Shown one piece after another: positions 27,383 through 37,131 of a stretch of DNA of 64,000 bases; within the stretch, counting starts at the first letter, position 1, and every line of letters begins with the position of its first letter. The DNA comes from SB11 sp035906255 (GTDB lineage: Bacteria; Bacteroidota; Bacteroidia; UBA8524): the NCBI GenBank assembly GCA_035906255.1, contig JAMIFM010000023.1:1-64000 (forward strand). Direction: 5' to 3'. The position numbers were made by a program, and so were the translations under genes. Below the pieces are notes generated by a model. The model did no database searches. It was given only the letters and a program-made list of their open reading frames with translations, and was not told where the DNA came from.

Positions 27383-27390
27383 TACCTTTG
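27383..27390 (+). promoter_or_regulatory. -7 box TACCTTTG
   Basis: Perfect TAnnTTTG, 63 nt before the GTG at 27454. Confidence 0.55.
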
Positions 27391-27453
27391 TAATAAGAAA
27401 AACCCTTTACTTTCCGTTACTTAAAGGTATTATTCTTAAAACTTAATAACAGG

Positions 27454-28848
27454 GTGAACCGTACAACACTGCTAAAGCTTGCTACCCTTTGCTTGGCCCT
27501 GACGGGCTTTGTATTTGCGCGTGCGCAGGAATTAAAATTTGATTATAACCTGTTGGATAATCCCACCAAAAACAAAAAGCAGTTTGAAACCCTTTTTAAA
27601 ACCCTTGAAACCAAAAAGGTAAACCCAAAAGCACAAAAAGATGCCGTTGCGCTTGAAAACGGTTATGCTGCCTATAAGATAAAAGACGCTGATGCGTGGA
27701 AAAAGCTAAAGGCAAAAAATAAGGCAGTACAAATTGAAGTGGTATATACCAAGTACCCGAAAGACCTGCAATTTTGGCTTACCCCCTACCACGACCTGCT
27801 CGCCGACCGTTTAAAAGCTCTTTTTGAGATTGACCCTGACCTGAACGATAAAGACATTAAATTTTTTGTGGTGTTGCAAACTGAGTGTGAAACCGATGAG
27901 CAGGCCCGCAAAATGTGGCACGGTATATTAATACGTTACCGCCCGCTTACTACCAAAGAGATTAAAGAAAAAGAAGCCATTGAAAGTGAAGACGGTGATG
28001 CTGAGGCAACGCCCGGCGCACCCAGTGGTTTTAGCACTGTGCAACGCTTTATTAAAAGTGTGGGTGGTATGTACGATTCTGTGATATACAAAGTACTTGA
28101 TCGCAATACCCAATGGCAAAACACACTAATAGTTAGTGACTGGACGGGAAGTAATTACCAATATGCCGCCCAAAGTATCTACTGGCACATGCTTAACCCC
28201 ACCAAAAGCGGGATAAAATACTTTTCGTTTTTTAACGATGGTGATGCTACCCCTGAGTTTGAAAAGAAAGTAGGGCAAACAGGCGGTTTATACTTTGCCC
28301 CTGCCGTAAAATCAAGAAAAGTAGTAAGTGCTTTCCAAACCAGTATGCGTAAAGGATTGGGAGGTGAAATACCCGAAAACGATGCCGAAGCGGTTGTGAA
28401 ATCGATTGAAGCCTTCCCCGATGCTGAACACGTGGTGTTGGTGGCAGATAATAGCCCTTTCAGGGATTTTGAACTGATTGATAAAATAAAAACTCCCGTA
28501 CACGTAATACTGCAAGGTGCTGAGTGGGGCATTAATCCGCAATATATCAATTTGGCCTACCTCACAGGCGGTTCGCTGCATACCCTAAAAGCAGATTACC
28601 CTGCCGAGTTTTTTGCTAAAGGTGATACACTGATAAAGATTGACGGTTTCTCTTTTTCATTAAATACAACATATAACCTGTACCAGTGCCAAAACAAACA
28701 AATCTGCCAAGATTTGGAGGCAATTATTCTGAAAAAAGAAGCCGAAACGTTGGAGGAATTAAAAACCAAACCCGGTTATCGTGGTATGCACAAAGACAAA
28801 AAAGTGAGCGGTTTTGATAAGTTTTTCCATTGGCTTTTCGGAGGCTAA
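27454..28848 (+). CDS. Exported protein with a possible vWA-like fold, function unknown
   Basis: A GTG start gives a signal peptide (RTTLLKLATLCLALTGFVFA). The 464 residues are rich in Lys in the first third. The segment NTLIVSDWTGSNYQY (about 223-237) looks like the end of a strand followed by a DxTxS motif, as in the metal site of von Willebrand A domains. YFSFFNDGDATPEF and HVVLVADNSPFRDFELI could be further strands of a Rossmann-like sheet. This is inference from local pattern only. The C-terminus ends in a basic, aromatic tail (FDKFFHWLFGG). No partner genes are adjacent apart from the lipoprotein pair that follows 106 nt on. Confidence 0.7.
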   Translation: MNRTTLLKLATLCLALTGFVFARAQELKFDYNLLDNPTKNKKQFETLFKTLETKKVNPKAQKDAVALENGYAAYKIKDADAWKKLKAKNKAVQIEVVYTKYPKDLQFWLTPYHDLLADRLKALFEIDPDLNDKDIKFFVVLQTECETDEQARKMWHGILIRYRPLTTKEIKEKEAIESEDGDAEATPGAPSGFSTVQRFIKSVGGMYDSVIYKVLDRNTQWQNTLIVSDWTGSNYQYAAQSIYWHMLNPTKSGIKYFSFFNDGDATPEFEKKVGQTGGLYFAPAVKSRKVVSAFQTSMRKGLGGEIPENDAEAVVKSIEAFPDAEHVVLVADNSPFRDFELIDKIKTPVHVILQGAEWGINPQYINLAYLTGGSLHTLKADYPAEFFAKGDTLIKIDGFSFSLNTTYNLYQCQNKQICQDLEAIILKKEAETLEELKTKPGYRGMHKDKKVSGFDKFFHWLFGG

Positions 28849-28954
28849 CTAACCCACATGCTACTTTTACTATCTACCTAAAGTTTTTTGCACGGTTCTT
28901 AAACTTTTCAGGTAATTTTACCCTGTTTTTATCCCTAATAATCCCTTAAAAAAT

Positions 28955-29839
28955 ATGAAAGCCCTCCGTGTGTGGTGCGCCTTGTTGGTAGTAGGCAGTA
29001 TTCTATTATTATCTGCACAATCGTGTTTAAAGAAAAACGACCCCGTGCCTGAAGATTTTGAAACGGGCGAAGACGTAGGCTATACGATGAGTTTGATAAC
29101 GAATATAAATGACGCAGCTTTAGATGTGGCTCAAACGTTAGTTGCCCCAAGCCCTTCGGCGGCTTCCCTATTATCCCCTACGGTTGCTATAGCTTATACT
29201 GATTCTCTATACTCTGACGGTGATGGTATTGAATATGAGGTGGTTTTTGGAAGTATTGACAGTATTACACTTAATGGCGGTACACAATGCTTTGATGAAC
29301 GTACAAGAGCCGGTTCATTTTTTATCAGCCAAACCAAACCTATTACTGAAATGGGTGCTGTGCTAACGTTAACCTTAAGTAATGACAATAATATACACTA
29401 TGTTGGTAATGGCAATGATATGATTAGATTTAACGGAGCCGTTGTAATAACCCGTTCAGGTGCTAAAACCTTTAGCATTACTACCAATGTAGATGCTAAA
29501 TACAAAACCGGTAAAGTACACTTTGAAAGCACTGAAGAGCGTAAAGAAGTATCAAACACGGGACAGGGTATTTGGAATGCTGTATATGAAGTTTCAGGAA
29601 CCGGAAAAGGAGTTACCCGTCAAGGAAGTAACTTTACATTTTTTGTCGCAACGGTGCTGCAAAAAAATGTACAACCTGTATGCTCAAGAACATACGTACA
29701 GGGTATGATTGAGGTAAAAAACGCTACAGAAAATACAAATGTTACTATAAACTTCGACCCCCAGTTTAATAAGGAATGTGACCGATTGTTTGCCGTATCG
29801 TTAACAAATGGTCTTGCCAAAACATATAAGATTAATTAA
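28955..29839 (+). CDS. Lipoprotein, paralog of the next gene
   Basis: The 294 residues start with a lipoprotein signal ending in LSAQSC. The mature part is beta-rich: YSDGDGIEYEVVFG, DERTRAGSFFIS, INGAVV-type strands (RFNGAVVITRSGAKTFSI), and an ending NFDPQFNKECDRLFAV. Each of these blocks lines up in order with the protein at 29949-30800, so the two are tandem paralogs. The function is unknown. Four cysteines beyond the lipid-modified one are shared in position with the paralog or nearly so. Confidence 0.8.
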   Translation: MKALRVWCALLVVGSILLLSAQSCLKKNDPVPEDFETGEDVGYTMSLITNINDAALDVAQTLVAPSPSAASLLSPTVAIAYTDSLYSDGDGIEYEVVFGSIDSITLNGGTQCFDERTRAGSFFISQTKPITEMGAVLTLTLSNDNNIHYVGNGNDMIRFNGAVVITRSGAKTFSITTNVDAKYKTGKVHFESTEERKEVSNTGQGIWNAVYEVSGTGKGVTRQGSNFTFFVATVLQKNVQPVCSRTYVQGMIEVKNATENTNVTINFDPQFNKECDRLFAVSLTNGLAKTYKIN

Positions 29840-29948
29840 ATCAGCCTATTACATACTATTGTTAATTAAAATGACTTTTATCTTTAGCCGAATTTTATAA
29901 ACTTTGTAACTGGTATTTTTTAGCACCAAACTATACATTAAAAATAAC

Positions 29949-30800
29949 ATGAAAAAAGTAATCCTTTCCGTAGCGGTTATCGCCTCACTATCTGCCATAC
30001 TTGCTACATCTTCATGCTCAAAAGTTGAAGAGGAAATTAAAAACACAACTACTACTGCCGAAGACATTACCCGTACTGAAACTTACCTTGCATCTGTATT
30101 CAACATTGCTAACGACGTGGCTTCTACTGACGGCCGATTGAGCAAAACAGGCAGTAACTTATTGCCCGCTGGTGTTGAAGTACAGTTTACTGATTCATCT
30201 TTTACTGATGGTGATGACGTTGAATATTCTGTTGATTTTGGTCCATTGCCCGGAAAACTTTGCCAAGATGGTGTAACCCGTGCCGGCCGTATTGATGTTA
30301 AACAATCAAAGCGTTTTAGCGAGATTAACTGTGTAGCTGAAATTAACCTGCCCGAAGGAAATAACTTTCAAGTGAGTACCACAGGTGGTATGACCAAAGT
30401 ATCGGGTAAAGCAATTATAACTCGTTTGGCAACCAACAAAATCAACCTTAAAATAGAAAGCGGTAAAGCTGAAAACACTGCCAACGGCACTGTTACTTTT
30501 TCTTCTGATAAAGATATTGTACACGAAGAATTGGGAACACCCGGTATTGTTGATGATGTTTTTAAAGGTTTTGGCAGCGGTAGCGGTACCAACACTAATG
30601 GCAAACCCTATACTTGGAACACTAAAGATACCATTGTGAAAATTGAGCAACCTAACTGTGCGTTCCCAATAACCGGTATTATTGAACTAACTTCAGAAAA
30701 AAGCACTTACCAAATTGATTTTGAACCCGATGGCGGTGCTTGCGATAAAAAAGTAGTGATTACTTTGCCAAACGGTACAAAAGTTCCAAAGACTTTCTAA
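29949..30800 (+). CDS. Lipoprotein, paralog of the preceding gene
   Basis: The 283 residues begin with a lipoprotein signal (lipobox ATSSC). The blocks FTDGDDVEYSVDFG, QDGVTRAGRIDV, VSGKAIITRLATNKINLKI, EELGTPGIVDDVF and IDFEPDGGACDKKVVI match the upstream paralog in order. Codon choice differs: GGT, GCT and AAC are frequent here, as in highly expressed genes, and less so in the paralog. It is followed by a strong terminator. The function is unknown. Confidence 0.8.
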   Translation: MKKVILSVAVIASLSAILATSSCSKVEEEIKNTTTTAEDITRTETYLASVFNIANDVASTDGRLSKTGSNLLPAGVEVQFTDSSFTDGDDVEYSVDFGPLPGKLCQDGVTRAGRIDVKQSKRFSEINCVAEINLPEGNNFQVSTTGGMTKVSGKAIITRLATNKINLKIESGKAENTANGTVTFSSDKDIVHEELGTPGIVDDVFKGFGSGSGTNTNGKPYTWNTKDTIVKIEQPNCAFPITGIIELTSEKSTYQIDFEPDGGACDKKVVITLPNGTKVPKTF

Positions 30801-30827
30801 CCAACCTATAAACCAATTTTATACTGT

Positions 30828-30858
30828 AAAGCCCCTTTTAATCAAAAGGGGCTTTTTT
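30828..30858 (+). terminator. Intrinsic terminator
   Basis: AAAGCCCCTTTT (30828-30839) pairs with AAAAGGGGCTTT around the loop AATC and is followed by a T run. It ends the lipoprotein pair. Confidence 0.93.
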
Positions 30859-30890
30859 ATTTCCCTCCAATTGGTGGTAATTTGCAATGC

Positions 30891-31964
30891 TTGCAAACAC
30901 TCCATACATTTAGATTATTACTGCTTCCGCTTTCGTGGATATACGGGGGCATACTTGCCCTTCGCAATTGGTTTTTTAATAACGGGCTAAACAAAAGTTT
31001 CCGGTTTGATTTTCCTGTTATAAGTGTTGGTAACCTCTCTACAGGCGGCACAGGAAAAACCCCTCACATTGAGTTTTTGGCAAAATTGCTGAAAGATAAA
31101 TATGCCGTTGGTGTTGTTAGCAGAGGCTATGGCCGCAAAACCAAAGGCTTTTTACTGGTGGATGAAAATAGTACCGCGGCTAATGTTGGCGACGAACCAT
31201 TGCAAATAAAACTTAACCACCCGCAAATACAGGTTGCCGTTGGCGAGCAGCGCATACTGGCCATTCCTTCGTTGCTAAACGAGGTTCCCGAAACACAAGT
31301 GGTGCTATTAGACGATGCCTACCAACACCGCTATGTAACCCCCGGTCTCAACATACTGTTAAGCGATTACAGCCGTATGTTTTATGATGATTTTGTGTTA
31401 CCCGCAGGTAACCTGCGTGAGTTTAGAAGCGGCTATCGCAGAGCCGATGTGGTGTTGGTAACCAAATGCCCGCCTACTATCAGCAATCAACAAAAGCAGC
31501 AAATCATTTCTCGTATAAAACCAAAAAAACACCAGCAGGTATTTTTTACATGGCTAAACTACGGAAAGCCATACAAATTGGGTAACCCATATGAAACGCT
31601 TGCAAGCATGGAGCAAACTAATGTGCTGTTTTTTGGGGGTATAGCCAATACAAAACCAGTTGAACAATACCTTGCTAATACCACCGCAGGCTATGAAGTG
31701 GAACAACTGACTGACCATTTTAATTATACTGCTGAAGCATTAAAAGAGATGGAAACAACGTTTACAGGCTGGGCGAAACCGAATAAAATATTATTAACCA
31801 CCCAAAAAGATGCAGTAAAGCTGATGCAAAGCAACCTAAAAGATATTGCTGTGGGCTTGCCTTTGTATGTACTACCCATAGAGATTGGTATGAGTGATAG
31901 TGAAATACAGCAATTTGCATTGGTGGTTGAAACTTATATTCAAAAAGAGTTGTCTATTAACTAA
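30891..31964 (+). CDS. lpxK: Tetraacyldisaccharide 4'-kinase
   Basis: LpxK phosphorylates the lipid A disaccharide precursor at the inner membrane. The protein (about 357 residues) has an N-terminal membrane-associated helix (FRLLLLPLSWIYGGI), the Walker A motif VGNLSTGGTGKTPHIE, VVSRGYGRKTKGF and DDAYQHRYV. No ATG is in frame near the start; TTG codons at 30882 and 30891 are in frame. A near-match promoter (TAATTTG at 30878-30884) favours 30891 as the start. The ATG at 30887 is out of frame. A choice-of-anchor B protein follows 14 nt on. Confidence 0.94.
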   Translation: MQTLHTFRLLLLPLSWIYGGILALRNWFFNNGLNKSFRFDFPVISVGNLSTGGTGKTPHIEFLAKLLKDKYAVGVVSRGYGRKTKGFLLVDENSTAANVGDEPLQIKLNHPQIQVAVGEQRILAIPSLLNEVPETQVVLLDDAYQHRYVTPGLNILLSDYSRMFYDDFVLPAGNLREFRSGYRRADVVLVTKCPPTISNQQKQQIISRIKPKKHQQVFFTWLNYGKPYKLGNPYETLASMEQTNVLFFGGIANTKPVEQYLANTTAGYEVEQLTDHFNYTAEALKEMETTFTGWAKPNKILLTTQKDAVKLMQSNLKDIAVGLPLYVLPIEIGMSDSEIQQFALVVETYIQKELSIN

Positions 31965-31978
31965 ACAAATCTGCACGT

Positions 31979-33385
31979 ATGAAACGTACCTTTAAAATTA
32001 TATACCTTTTAGTATTGCAAAGTTTGGCTTTAATGGCTTTTGCACAACATAAGAAGTTTAACATGGTGCAGCTTTCGCGTTGGGATAACGACAGCCTTAG
32101 CACAATGGGCTTGCAAAGTTTTAACGATGTGTGGGGCTGGTACGATACTGTAAAAAAACGCGAATATGCCATTGTGGGAACGGTTGACAGTACTTACTTT
32201 TTTGATGTTACCAATCCGTTTGCAACCCCAATAAAATGCGATGCCGAAGCAGGCCGTTCAGGTTTTTCGATTTGGCGCGATTACGACACATACAGCCATT
32301 ATTGCTATGCCGTGCAGGATGCAAATGTAGGAGCCTTGCAGATATTTGACCTGAGCTACCTGCCTGATTCGGTACACAAAGTATATCAAAGCGACTCATT
32401 GTTATACCGCAGCCACACTATATTCAGGTCGGGGGATAAATTGTATTGCAACAGTGCCACTACCCGCAACGGAACTCGTAGGGCTTCGCAAATATTATCA
32501 CTGGCCGACCCTGAAAATCCAACACTTGCCGGTATCATTACCCCGCCTATTTTTGGAGGCACAGCGGCTTTTAATTTTTGCCACGATACCTATGTGCGAC
32601 ACGATACGGCCTATTGCTCAGGTGAAACCAGTGGGTTGTACATCTTTGATGTTACTAACCCTGCAAATCCAAAATACCTTGCCGCCATTACCGATTATCC
32701 TGAAAAAGGCTACAACCACAGTTCTTGGACTACTGATGACGGGAAGTATATATTTTTTACTGACGAAAATCACGGCTTAGGTATCAAGGCTTTTGAGATT
32801 GACAACTTTGCCAATATGGATTTCCAGTCTGTGTTCCGCTCAAACCCCGGTGCTATAGCCCACAACCCATACATCAAAGGGAATTTCTTATACGTATCTT
32901 ATTATGAAGACGGTGTGTATGTGTTTGACATCCGCAACCCCAAAAAACCTGAGGTAGTTGCCTATTACGATACCCACCCGCAAAACAACGAAGGCCAATA
33001 TCGTGGCTTTTATGGCTGTTGGTCAGTATATCCTTTCTTACCGTCGGGTATCGTTCTTGCCTTAGACCAAACCAACGGTTTGTTTGTGCTAAAAGCCGAT
33101 GCAACCATATCAGTAGAAGAAATGGGCGTTGAAACATTTAATGTGTACCCAAATCCAATGAACAGTGATAACCTTAGTGTGAGTTTGCTAAACCATGCCG
33201 AACGCGAGGTAACGGTTACAATTACTGATGCATTGGGGGTAGAACTATACCGCAACCAACAAGCGGTGGAAGAAGGATTGAATAATTTATCGGTTCAGAT
33301 GCCCCAAGGGGCTAAGGCAGGCATATATTTTGTAACAATTACGGGCAGAATTAGCAATATTTGCAAAAAAATACTGAAACCGTAA
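31979..33385 (+). CDS. Choice-of-anchor B family LVIVD-repeat protein with T9SS sorting domain
   Basis: The 468 residues have a signal peptide (to AFAQ), then a seven-bladed-propeller type region of LVIVD repeats (for example STYFFDVTNPFATPI, GALQIFDLSYL, SGLYIFDVTNPANPKYL, GVYVFDIRNPKKPEVV). At about 385-468 a T9SS type A C-terminal domain begins with FNVYPNPMNSDNLSV and ends in CKKILKP. It is therefore exported across the outer membrane and attached or released there. The substrate or ligand is unknown. It starts 14 nt after lpxK and is followed by the porin 9 nt on. Confidence 0.9.
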   Translation: MKRTFKIIYLLVLQSLALMAFAQHKKFNMVQLSRWDNDSLSTMGLQSFNDVWGWYDTVKKREYAIVGTVDSTYFFDVTNPFATPIKCDAEAGRSGFSIWRDYDTYSHYCYAVQDANVGALQIFDLSYLPDSVHKVYQSDSLLYRSHTIFRSGDKLYCNSATTRNGTRRASQILSLADPENPTLAGIITPPIFGGTAAFNFCHDTYVRHDTAYCSGETSGLYIFDVTNPANPKYLAAITDYPEKGYNHSSWTTDDGKYIFFTDENHGLGIKAFEIDNFANMDFQSVFRSNPGAIAHNPYIKGNFLYVSYYEDGVYVFDIRNPKKPEVVAYYDTHPQNNEGQYRGFYGCWSVYPFLPSGIVLALDQTNGLFVLKADATISVEEMGVETFNVYPNPMNSDNLSVSLLNHAEREVTVTITDALGVELYRNQQAVEEGLNNLSVQMPQGAKAGIYFVTITGRISNICKKILKP

Positions 33386-33394
33386 AAGTTATTA

Positions 33395-35344
33395 ATGCCG
33401 CTACCTACCGCCCGTATTTTGTATAAATTTATTTTAGTAGTATTAGCAACGGGCTTTGGCCTTGCTGCAAACGCACAACTTACAGAGCGGTACTCAACCA
33501 TTAACATACTGCCAATGCAAAACTTGTTTTATGCAGTGGACAGTATGCACCACCCCGATACCGTTCCTCAACGTTTTCAGCAATACCACCCCCTATTCAG
33601 AAACGAAGTTGCCTTTTTAAGTCAGGGCAACATTGTATCTGCATCGCAACCCCTTATTTTTAATGCTGAAAGGGAAAGCGGCTTGGATATGGGTTTGCAA
33701 CAACCCTACAGCTACTATTTATTCTCACCGCAAAATATCAATATGTATAAGGTTCGTCGCGCTTATACCGATTTGGTATATACGCAAGGTGCAGGCGAAC
33801 TGATAGGCATAAAAGCATTACACACTCAAAACATACGCCCTAACTGGAACATAGGGATTGACTACAACCGCATAAAAAGTGACGGGTTTCAACTACGCCA
33901 ACGTACCAGCGTGTACAATACCCGCTTTTTTAACTGGTACCACAGCCCCGATGAGCGCTACCACCTGATTATCACCGCTACATGGAACCGCTTACGCAAT
34001 GAGGAAAACGGCGGACTGAAGAATGATTCGACGTTTGAAAATTCAAGCGCGTTGAGCCAATTTCCCGTTCGATTGGGGGATGATATAGATAAGGTGCGTA
34101 ATTATATAAAAACCAACGATTACCGCATTACTAATATGCTGCGTTTGGGGCCTAAAAAACAGGTAAAATATTACCAACCCGAGGCAATGACGTATGAGTT
34201 GGATACGCAGCAAACACTGATACCTACTTACGTGGTAGCTCACCAATTTGCCTATAATACCAACCGTTATTTGTTCAGGGACGATAGTTACGATACCAAC
34301 ACCTACTATCCCTACACGTTTTTGAATGATGAACGAACGTTCGACTCGATACAGCACAATATAATCAGTAACTCTATAACCATTAGCAACGGCCCGTTTA
34401 TGGGCTACCTACGCGATACTTTGCCTGTAAAGCGTTGGTTAATGCTGAGTGCAACGGGCGGGTATGAATACCACTTTATAGCATGGCAAACCACCACCAA
34501 TGCACGTTATAACAACACCTATGTAGGGGGAAGCATTTTCTCTAATCCATATATACAGGCTGCTGTTAAATTTAATGCCGAGGGCCGTTTTTGGCTGACC
34601 GGATACAACCAAGCCGATTACAAGCTAAAAGGCCGTTTGGATATTGATTTTGGAGCATTTGTGCTGGAAGGCGGGGCACTGTTTCAGGCATACCGCCCGC
34701 AAATCACACAATACTTTTTTGTAGGTAACCATGCTTATTGGAAAAACGATTTTGATAAAACGTTTGTAAACACGCTTTCTGCCACACTACGTACCAAACA
34801 ATTAAAAAACAATTATCACCTTACCTTTAAACAGCAACTGGTAAACAATTATATCTATTTTGACAGTACGCTTGCTGCAAGGCAAGAGGCTAAAGCTATC
34901 AGCATTACATCAGTTAACTTAAAAAAGCGGTTTCAGGCGGGTAAGTTCTTTTTAGATAATAACATTACCGCCCAGTTTACCAATAACGAGGGGATATTGA
35001 GGCTACCCGCGCTTTCAACATGGAACTCATTGTACTTTCAGGGATACATGTTCAAAAAAGCTATGTATGCCCAAATTGGAGTTGATTTCTTCTATTACTC
35101 ACAAATAACTGCGAATACATTTGACCCTGAAACCAAACAGTTCTATATTCAAAACAAGGTTGATATAGGCAATTATCCTTGGTTTGATGTGTTTATCAAC
35201 GGGCATATACGCAACTTTACCATATCGGCAAAAATGGAACACGTAACCCAAGGTTTTTTTGGCCGCAGATACTATGCCATGCCTCACCAACCTATGCACG
35301 GCAGGGTATTTAGGTTAGGCATCTCGTGGAAGTTTTTTGATTAA
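33395..35344 (+). CDS. Putative porin (Porin_10 type)
   Basis: The 649 residues have a signal peptide (about 1-27, ending ANAQ) and then a long run of alternating beta strands rich in aromatic residues. The final residues RLGISWKFFD form a typical outer-membrane closing strand with a terminal aromatic. Blocks such as FYAVDSMHHPDTVPQRFQQY, INMYKVRRAYTDLVYTQGAG and FFNWYHSPDERYHLI are what I recognise from Bacteroidota putative porins. It probably forms an outer membrane barrel; the substrate is unknown. It may share an mRNA with the upstream gene. Confidence 0.85.
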   Translation: MPLPTARILYKFILVVLATGFGLAANAQLTERYSTINILPMQNLFYAVDSMHHPDTVPQRFQQYHPLFRNEVAFLSQGNIVSASQPLIFNAERESGLDMGLQQPYSYYLFSPQNINMYKVRRAYTDLVYTQGAGELIGIKALHTQNIRPNWNIGIDYNRIKSDGFQLRQRTSVYNTRFFNWYHSPDERYHLIITATWNRLRNEENGGLKNDSTFENSSALSQFPVRLGDDIDKVRNYIKTNDYRITNMLRLGPKKQVKYYQPEAMTYELDTQQTLIPTYVVAHQFAYNTNRYLFRDDSYDTNTYYPYTFLNDERTFDSIQHNIISNSITISNGPFMGYLRDTLPVKRWLMLSATGGYEYHFIAWQTTTNARYNNTYVGGSIFSNPYIQAAVKFNAEGRFWLTGYNQADYKLKGRLDIDFGAFVLEGGALFQAYRPQITQYFFVGNHAYWKNDFDKTFVNTLSATLRTKQLKNNYHLTFKQQLVNNYIYFDSTLAARQEAKAISITSVNLKKRFQAGKFFLDNNITAQFTNNEGILRLPALSTWNSLYFQGYMFKKAMYAQIGVDFFYYSQITANTFDPETKQFYIQNKVDIGNYPWFDVFINGHIRNFTISAKMEHVTQGFFGRRYYAMPHQPMHGRVFRLGISWKFFD

Positions 35345-35538
35345 CGGAAATAAAAACGCCCTTTCGAGGGATTGAAATCCTCGTTGTTACAATTACCGTC
35401 TGCAAATGAACTTAAACAGTAAGTTTGAAAGAATGGGATTTTAACTCCGTTACACATGGGTTGTTCATTTTTTAACATATGTAAAACCGTACCGTTTGCC
35501 AAACCTTCAACTTTGCACCGACAAACAACTACAACACC
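35345..35538. repeat. Degenerate intergenic repeat remnants
   Basis: CGAGGATTTCAATCCCTCG-like pairing (GGGATTGAAATCC, 35370-35382 region) and AGAATGGGATTTTAACTCCGTTACA (about 35432-35456, written here only in part as AGAATGGGATTTTAAC) resemble the first module of repeat family A. No gene is seen here. Confidence 0.5.
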
Positions 35539-36675
35539 ATGAAAGCAACCATATTAGGTGCAGGAATAGCAGGATTAACCACCGCCATAGCTTTACAACA
35601 AAAAGGAATAGCCGTAGAAATTTTTGAAGCCGCCCCGCAAATACAACCCGTTGGCGCAGGGTTAGCCCTTGCAGCCAATGCCATGCAAGCCTTTAATAAG
35701 TTGGGCATTGCTGATGCCATTATTGCCAAAGGACGAAAGCTGCCTGCGTTCTCGTTTTATAACCACAAAGGAAAGCTGCTAAACAGCACCAACAGTTTAG
35801 AGTTGGGCAAAAAATACGGGATAGATAACTTCACTATCCATAGGGCTGAGTTACACAGTGCATTGTTAGAACAGTTAAAAGAAGCCTCTATACATCTTTC
35901 AAAAAAGGCAGTTGGATTTACCCAAAACGGTAATATCATTACATTAAAGTTTGCCGACGGCAGCACACACATTACCCAATGCCTTATAGTAGCCGATGGT
36001 ATAAACTCGCCCATACGCAAACAATTGCTACCTCACAGCCAACCCCGCTATGCGGGTTATGTATGCTGGCGTGCAGTGATTGACAGCACGGGATTTGATT
36101 GCCCCGAAACTTCTGAAACTTTTGGCCCGAACGGCCGCTTTGGTATTGCCCCGTTGGCAAACAACCTGCTGTATTGGTATGCTTGTATCAATACCCCAAA
36201 AGATAACCCGCGCTTTGCGGCTTATACCATTGATGATTTGCGCAAACACTTTGCAAACTATCCTGCGCCTATAAAAGAAATATTGAACCGTACCCAAAAC
36301 AACGCTCTTATCTATGCGCCTATTCTTGATTTAGTGCCGCTGGATAGATTTGCCTTTGGAAATATTGTATTGATTGGTGATGCAGCCCACGCTACCACCC
36401 CCAATATGGGGCAAGGTGCCTGTCAAGCCATAGAAGATGCTGTAATATTGGCCGATGAAATGGCTAAAACGAACGTGTATCAAAATGCTTTTATAAATTT
36501 TGAACAACGCAGGCTTGAGCGTACCCGATACATTACTATACAATCACGAAAGGTGGGTGAGGTAGCCCAATGGCAAAACCCTGTGTTGGGTTGGCTACGC
36601 GACCGGTTAATGACGAATTTGCCGCAAAGTGCTAAAGACAAACAGTTTAAAAAACTGCTTACGGTTGATTTTTAA
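35539..36675 (+). CDS. FAD-dependent aromatic-ring monooxygenase family protein
   Basis: The 378 residues have the FAD-binding signature ILGAGIAGLTTAIALQQKG at the start, the middle DG motif (LIVADGINSPIRKQ), and GDAAHATTPNMGQGACQAIED near residue 285. The pattern is that of salicylate hydroxylase-like and zeaxanthin epoxidase-like enzymes, which use NAD(P)H and oxygen. The substrate cannot be told from sequence. The stop overlaps the stop of the convergent gene at 36672 by 4 bp. Confidence 0.9.
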   Translation: MKATILGAGIAGLTTAIALQQKGIAVEIFEAAPQIQPVGAGLALAANAMQAFNKLGIADAIIAKGRKLPAFSFYNHKGKLLNSTNSLELGKKYGIDNFTIHRAELHSALLEQLKEASIHLSKKAVGFTQNGNIITLKFADGSTHITQCLIVADGINSPIRKQLLPHSQPRYAGYVCWRAVIDSTGFDCPETSETFGPNGRFGIAPLANNLLYWYACINTPKDNPRFAAYTIDDLRKHFANYPAPIKEILNRTQNNALIYAPILDLVPLDRFAFGNIVLIGDAAHATTPNMGQGACQAIEDAVILADEMAKTNVYQNAFINFEQRRLERTRYITIQSRKVGEVAQWQNPVLGWLRDRLMTNLPQSAKDKQFKKLLTVDF

Positions 36676-37121
36676 CCAAAGGGAAAAAGCGGCAACTCAG
36701 CAACCTCTTTTACGGTGCTGTTTTGTTTATCAATCTTAATGTAATGGTGGTGCACCCCGTTGCTCACCATTATATAATCAATCCCAAAACCATAAGTATA
36801 TACAGCAGCCTGCGTAAAAACAGCTGCGTTAATAGATATTGTGGGGGCTTTGCACTCCACCAGTAAAACGGGTTGGCCATTGCGGCCAAACACTACTATA
36901 TCGGCTCGACGACTGCGCCCTAACACGTTTATACCCTTTTCAACCCCAATCAGGTGCGGAGGTACATTTTTATCTGTTACCAAAAAGTGGATAATATGCT
37001 GGCGCACCCATTCTTCGGGCGTTAGCACCACATATTTCCTTCTCACCTCATCAAAAATTAGTTTTCTTTGTGCCTCGGCTTTCACCTTGTACTCAAAAGG
37101 GGGAAGGTTTAACTGATACAT
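36672..37121 (-). CDS. Solo HsdR N-terminal-domain nuclease-like protein
   Basis: The 149 residues match the N-terminal domain of type I restriction HsdR. The likely PD-(D/E)xK site is RRADIVVFGRNGQPVLLVECKAP read in two parts: Asp in RRADIVVF, then Glu and Lys in LLVECKAP. There is no helicase domain and no hsdM or hsdS nearby. Single-domain relatives are common in Bacteroidota and may act in DNA repair rather than restriction. The start is supported by a TATTTTTG box 10 nt upstream. The gene diverges from holA. Confidence 0.88.
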   Translation of the reverse strand: MYQLNLPPFEYKVKAEAQRKLIFDEVRRKYVVLTPEEWVRQHIIHFLVTDKNVPPHLIGVEKGINVLGRSRRADIVVFGRNGQPVLLVECKAPTISINAAVFTQAAVYTYGFGIDYIMVSNGVHHHYIKIDKQNSTVKEVAELPLFPFG

Positions 37122-37131
37122 ATCGCTTTTT

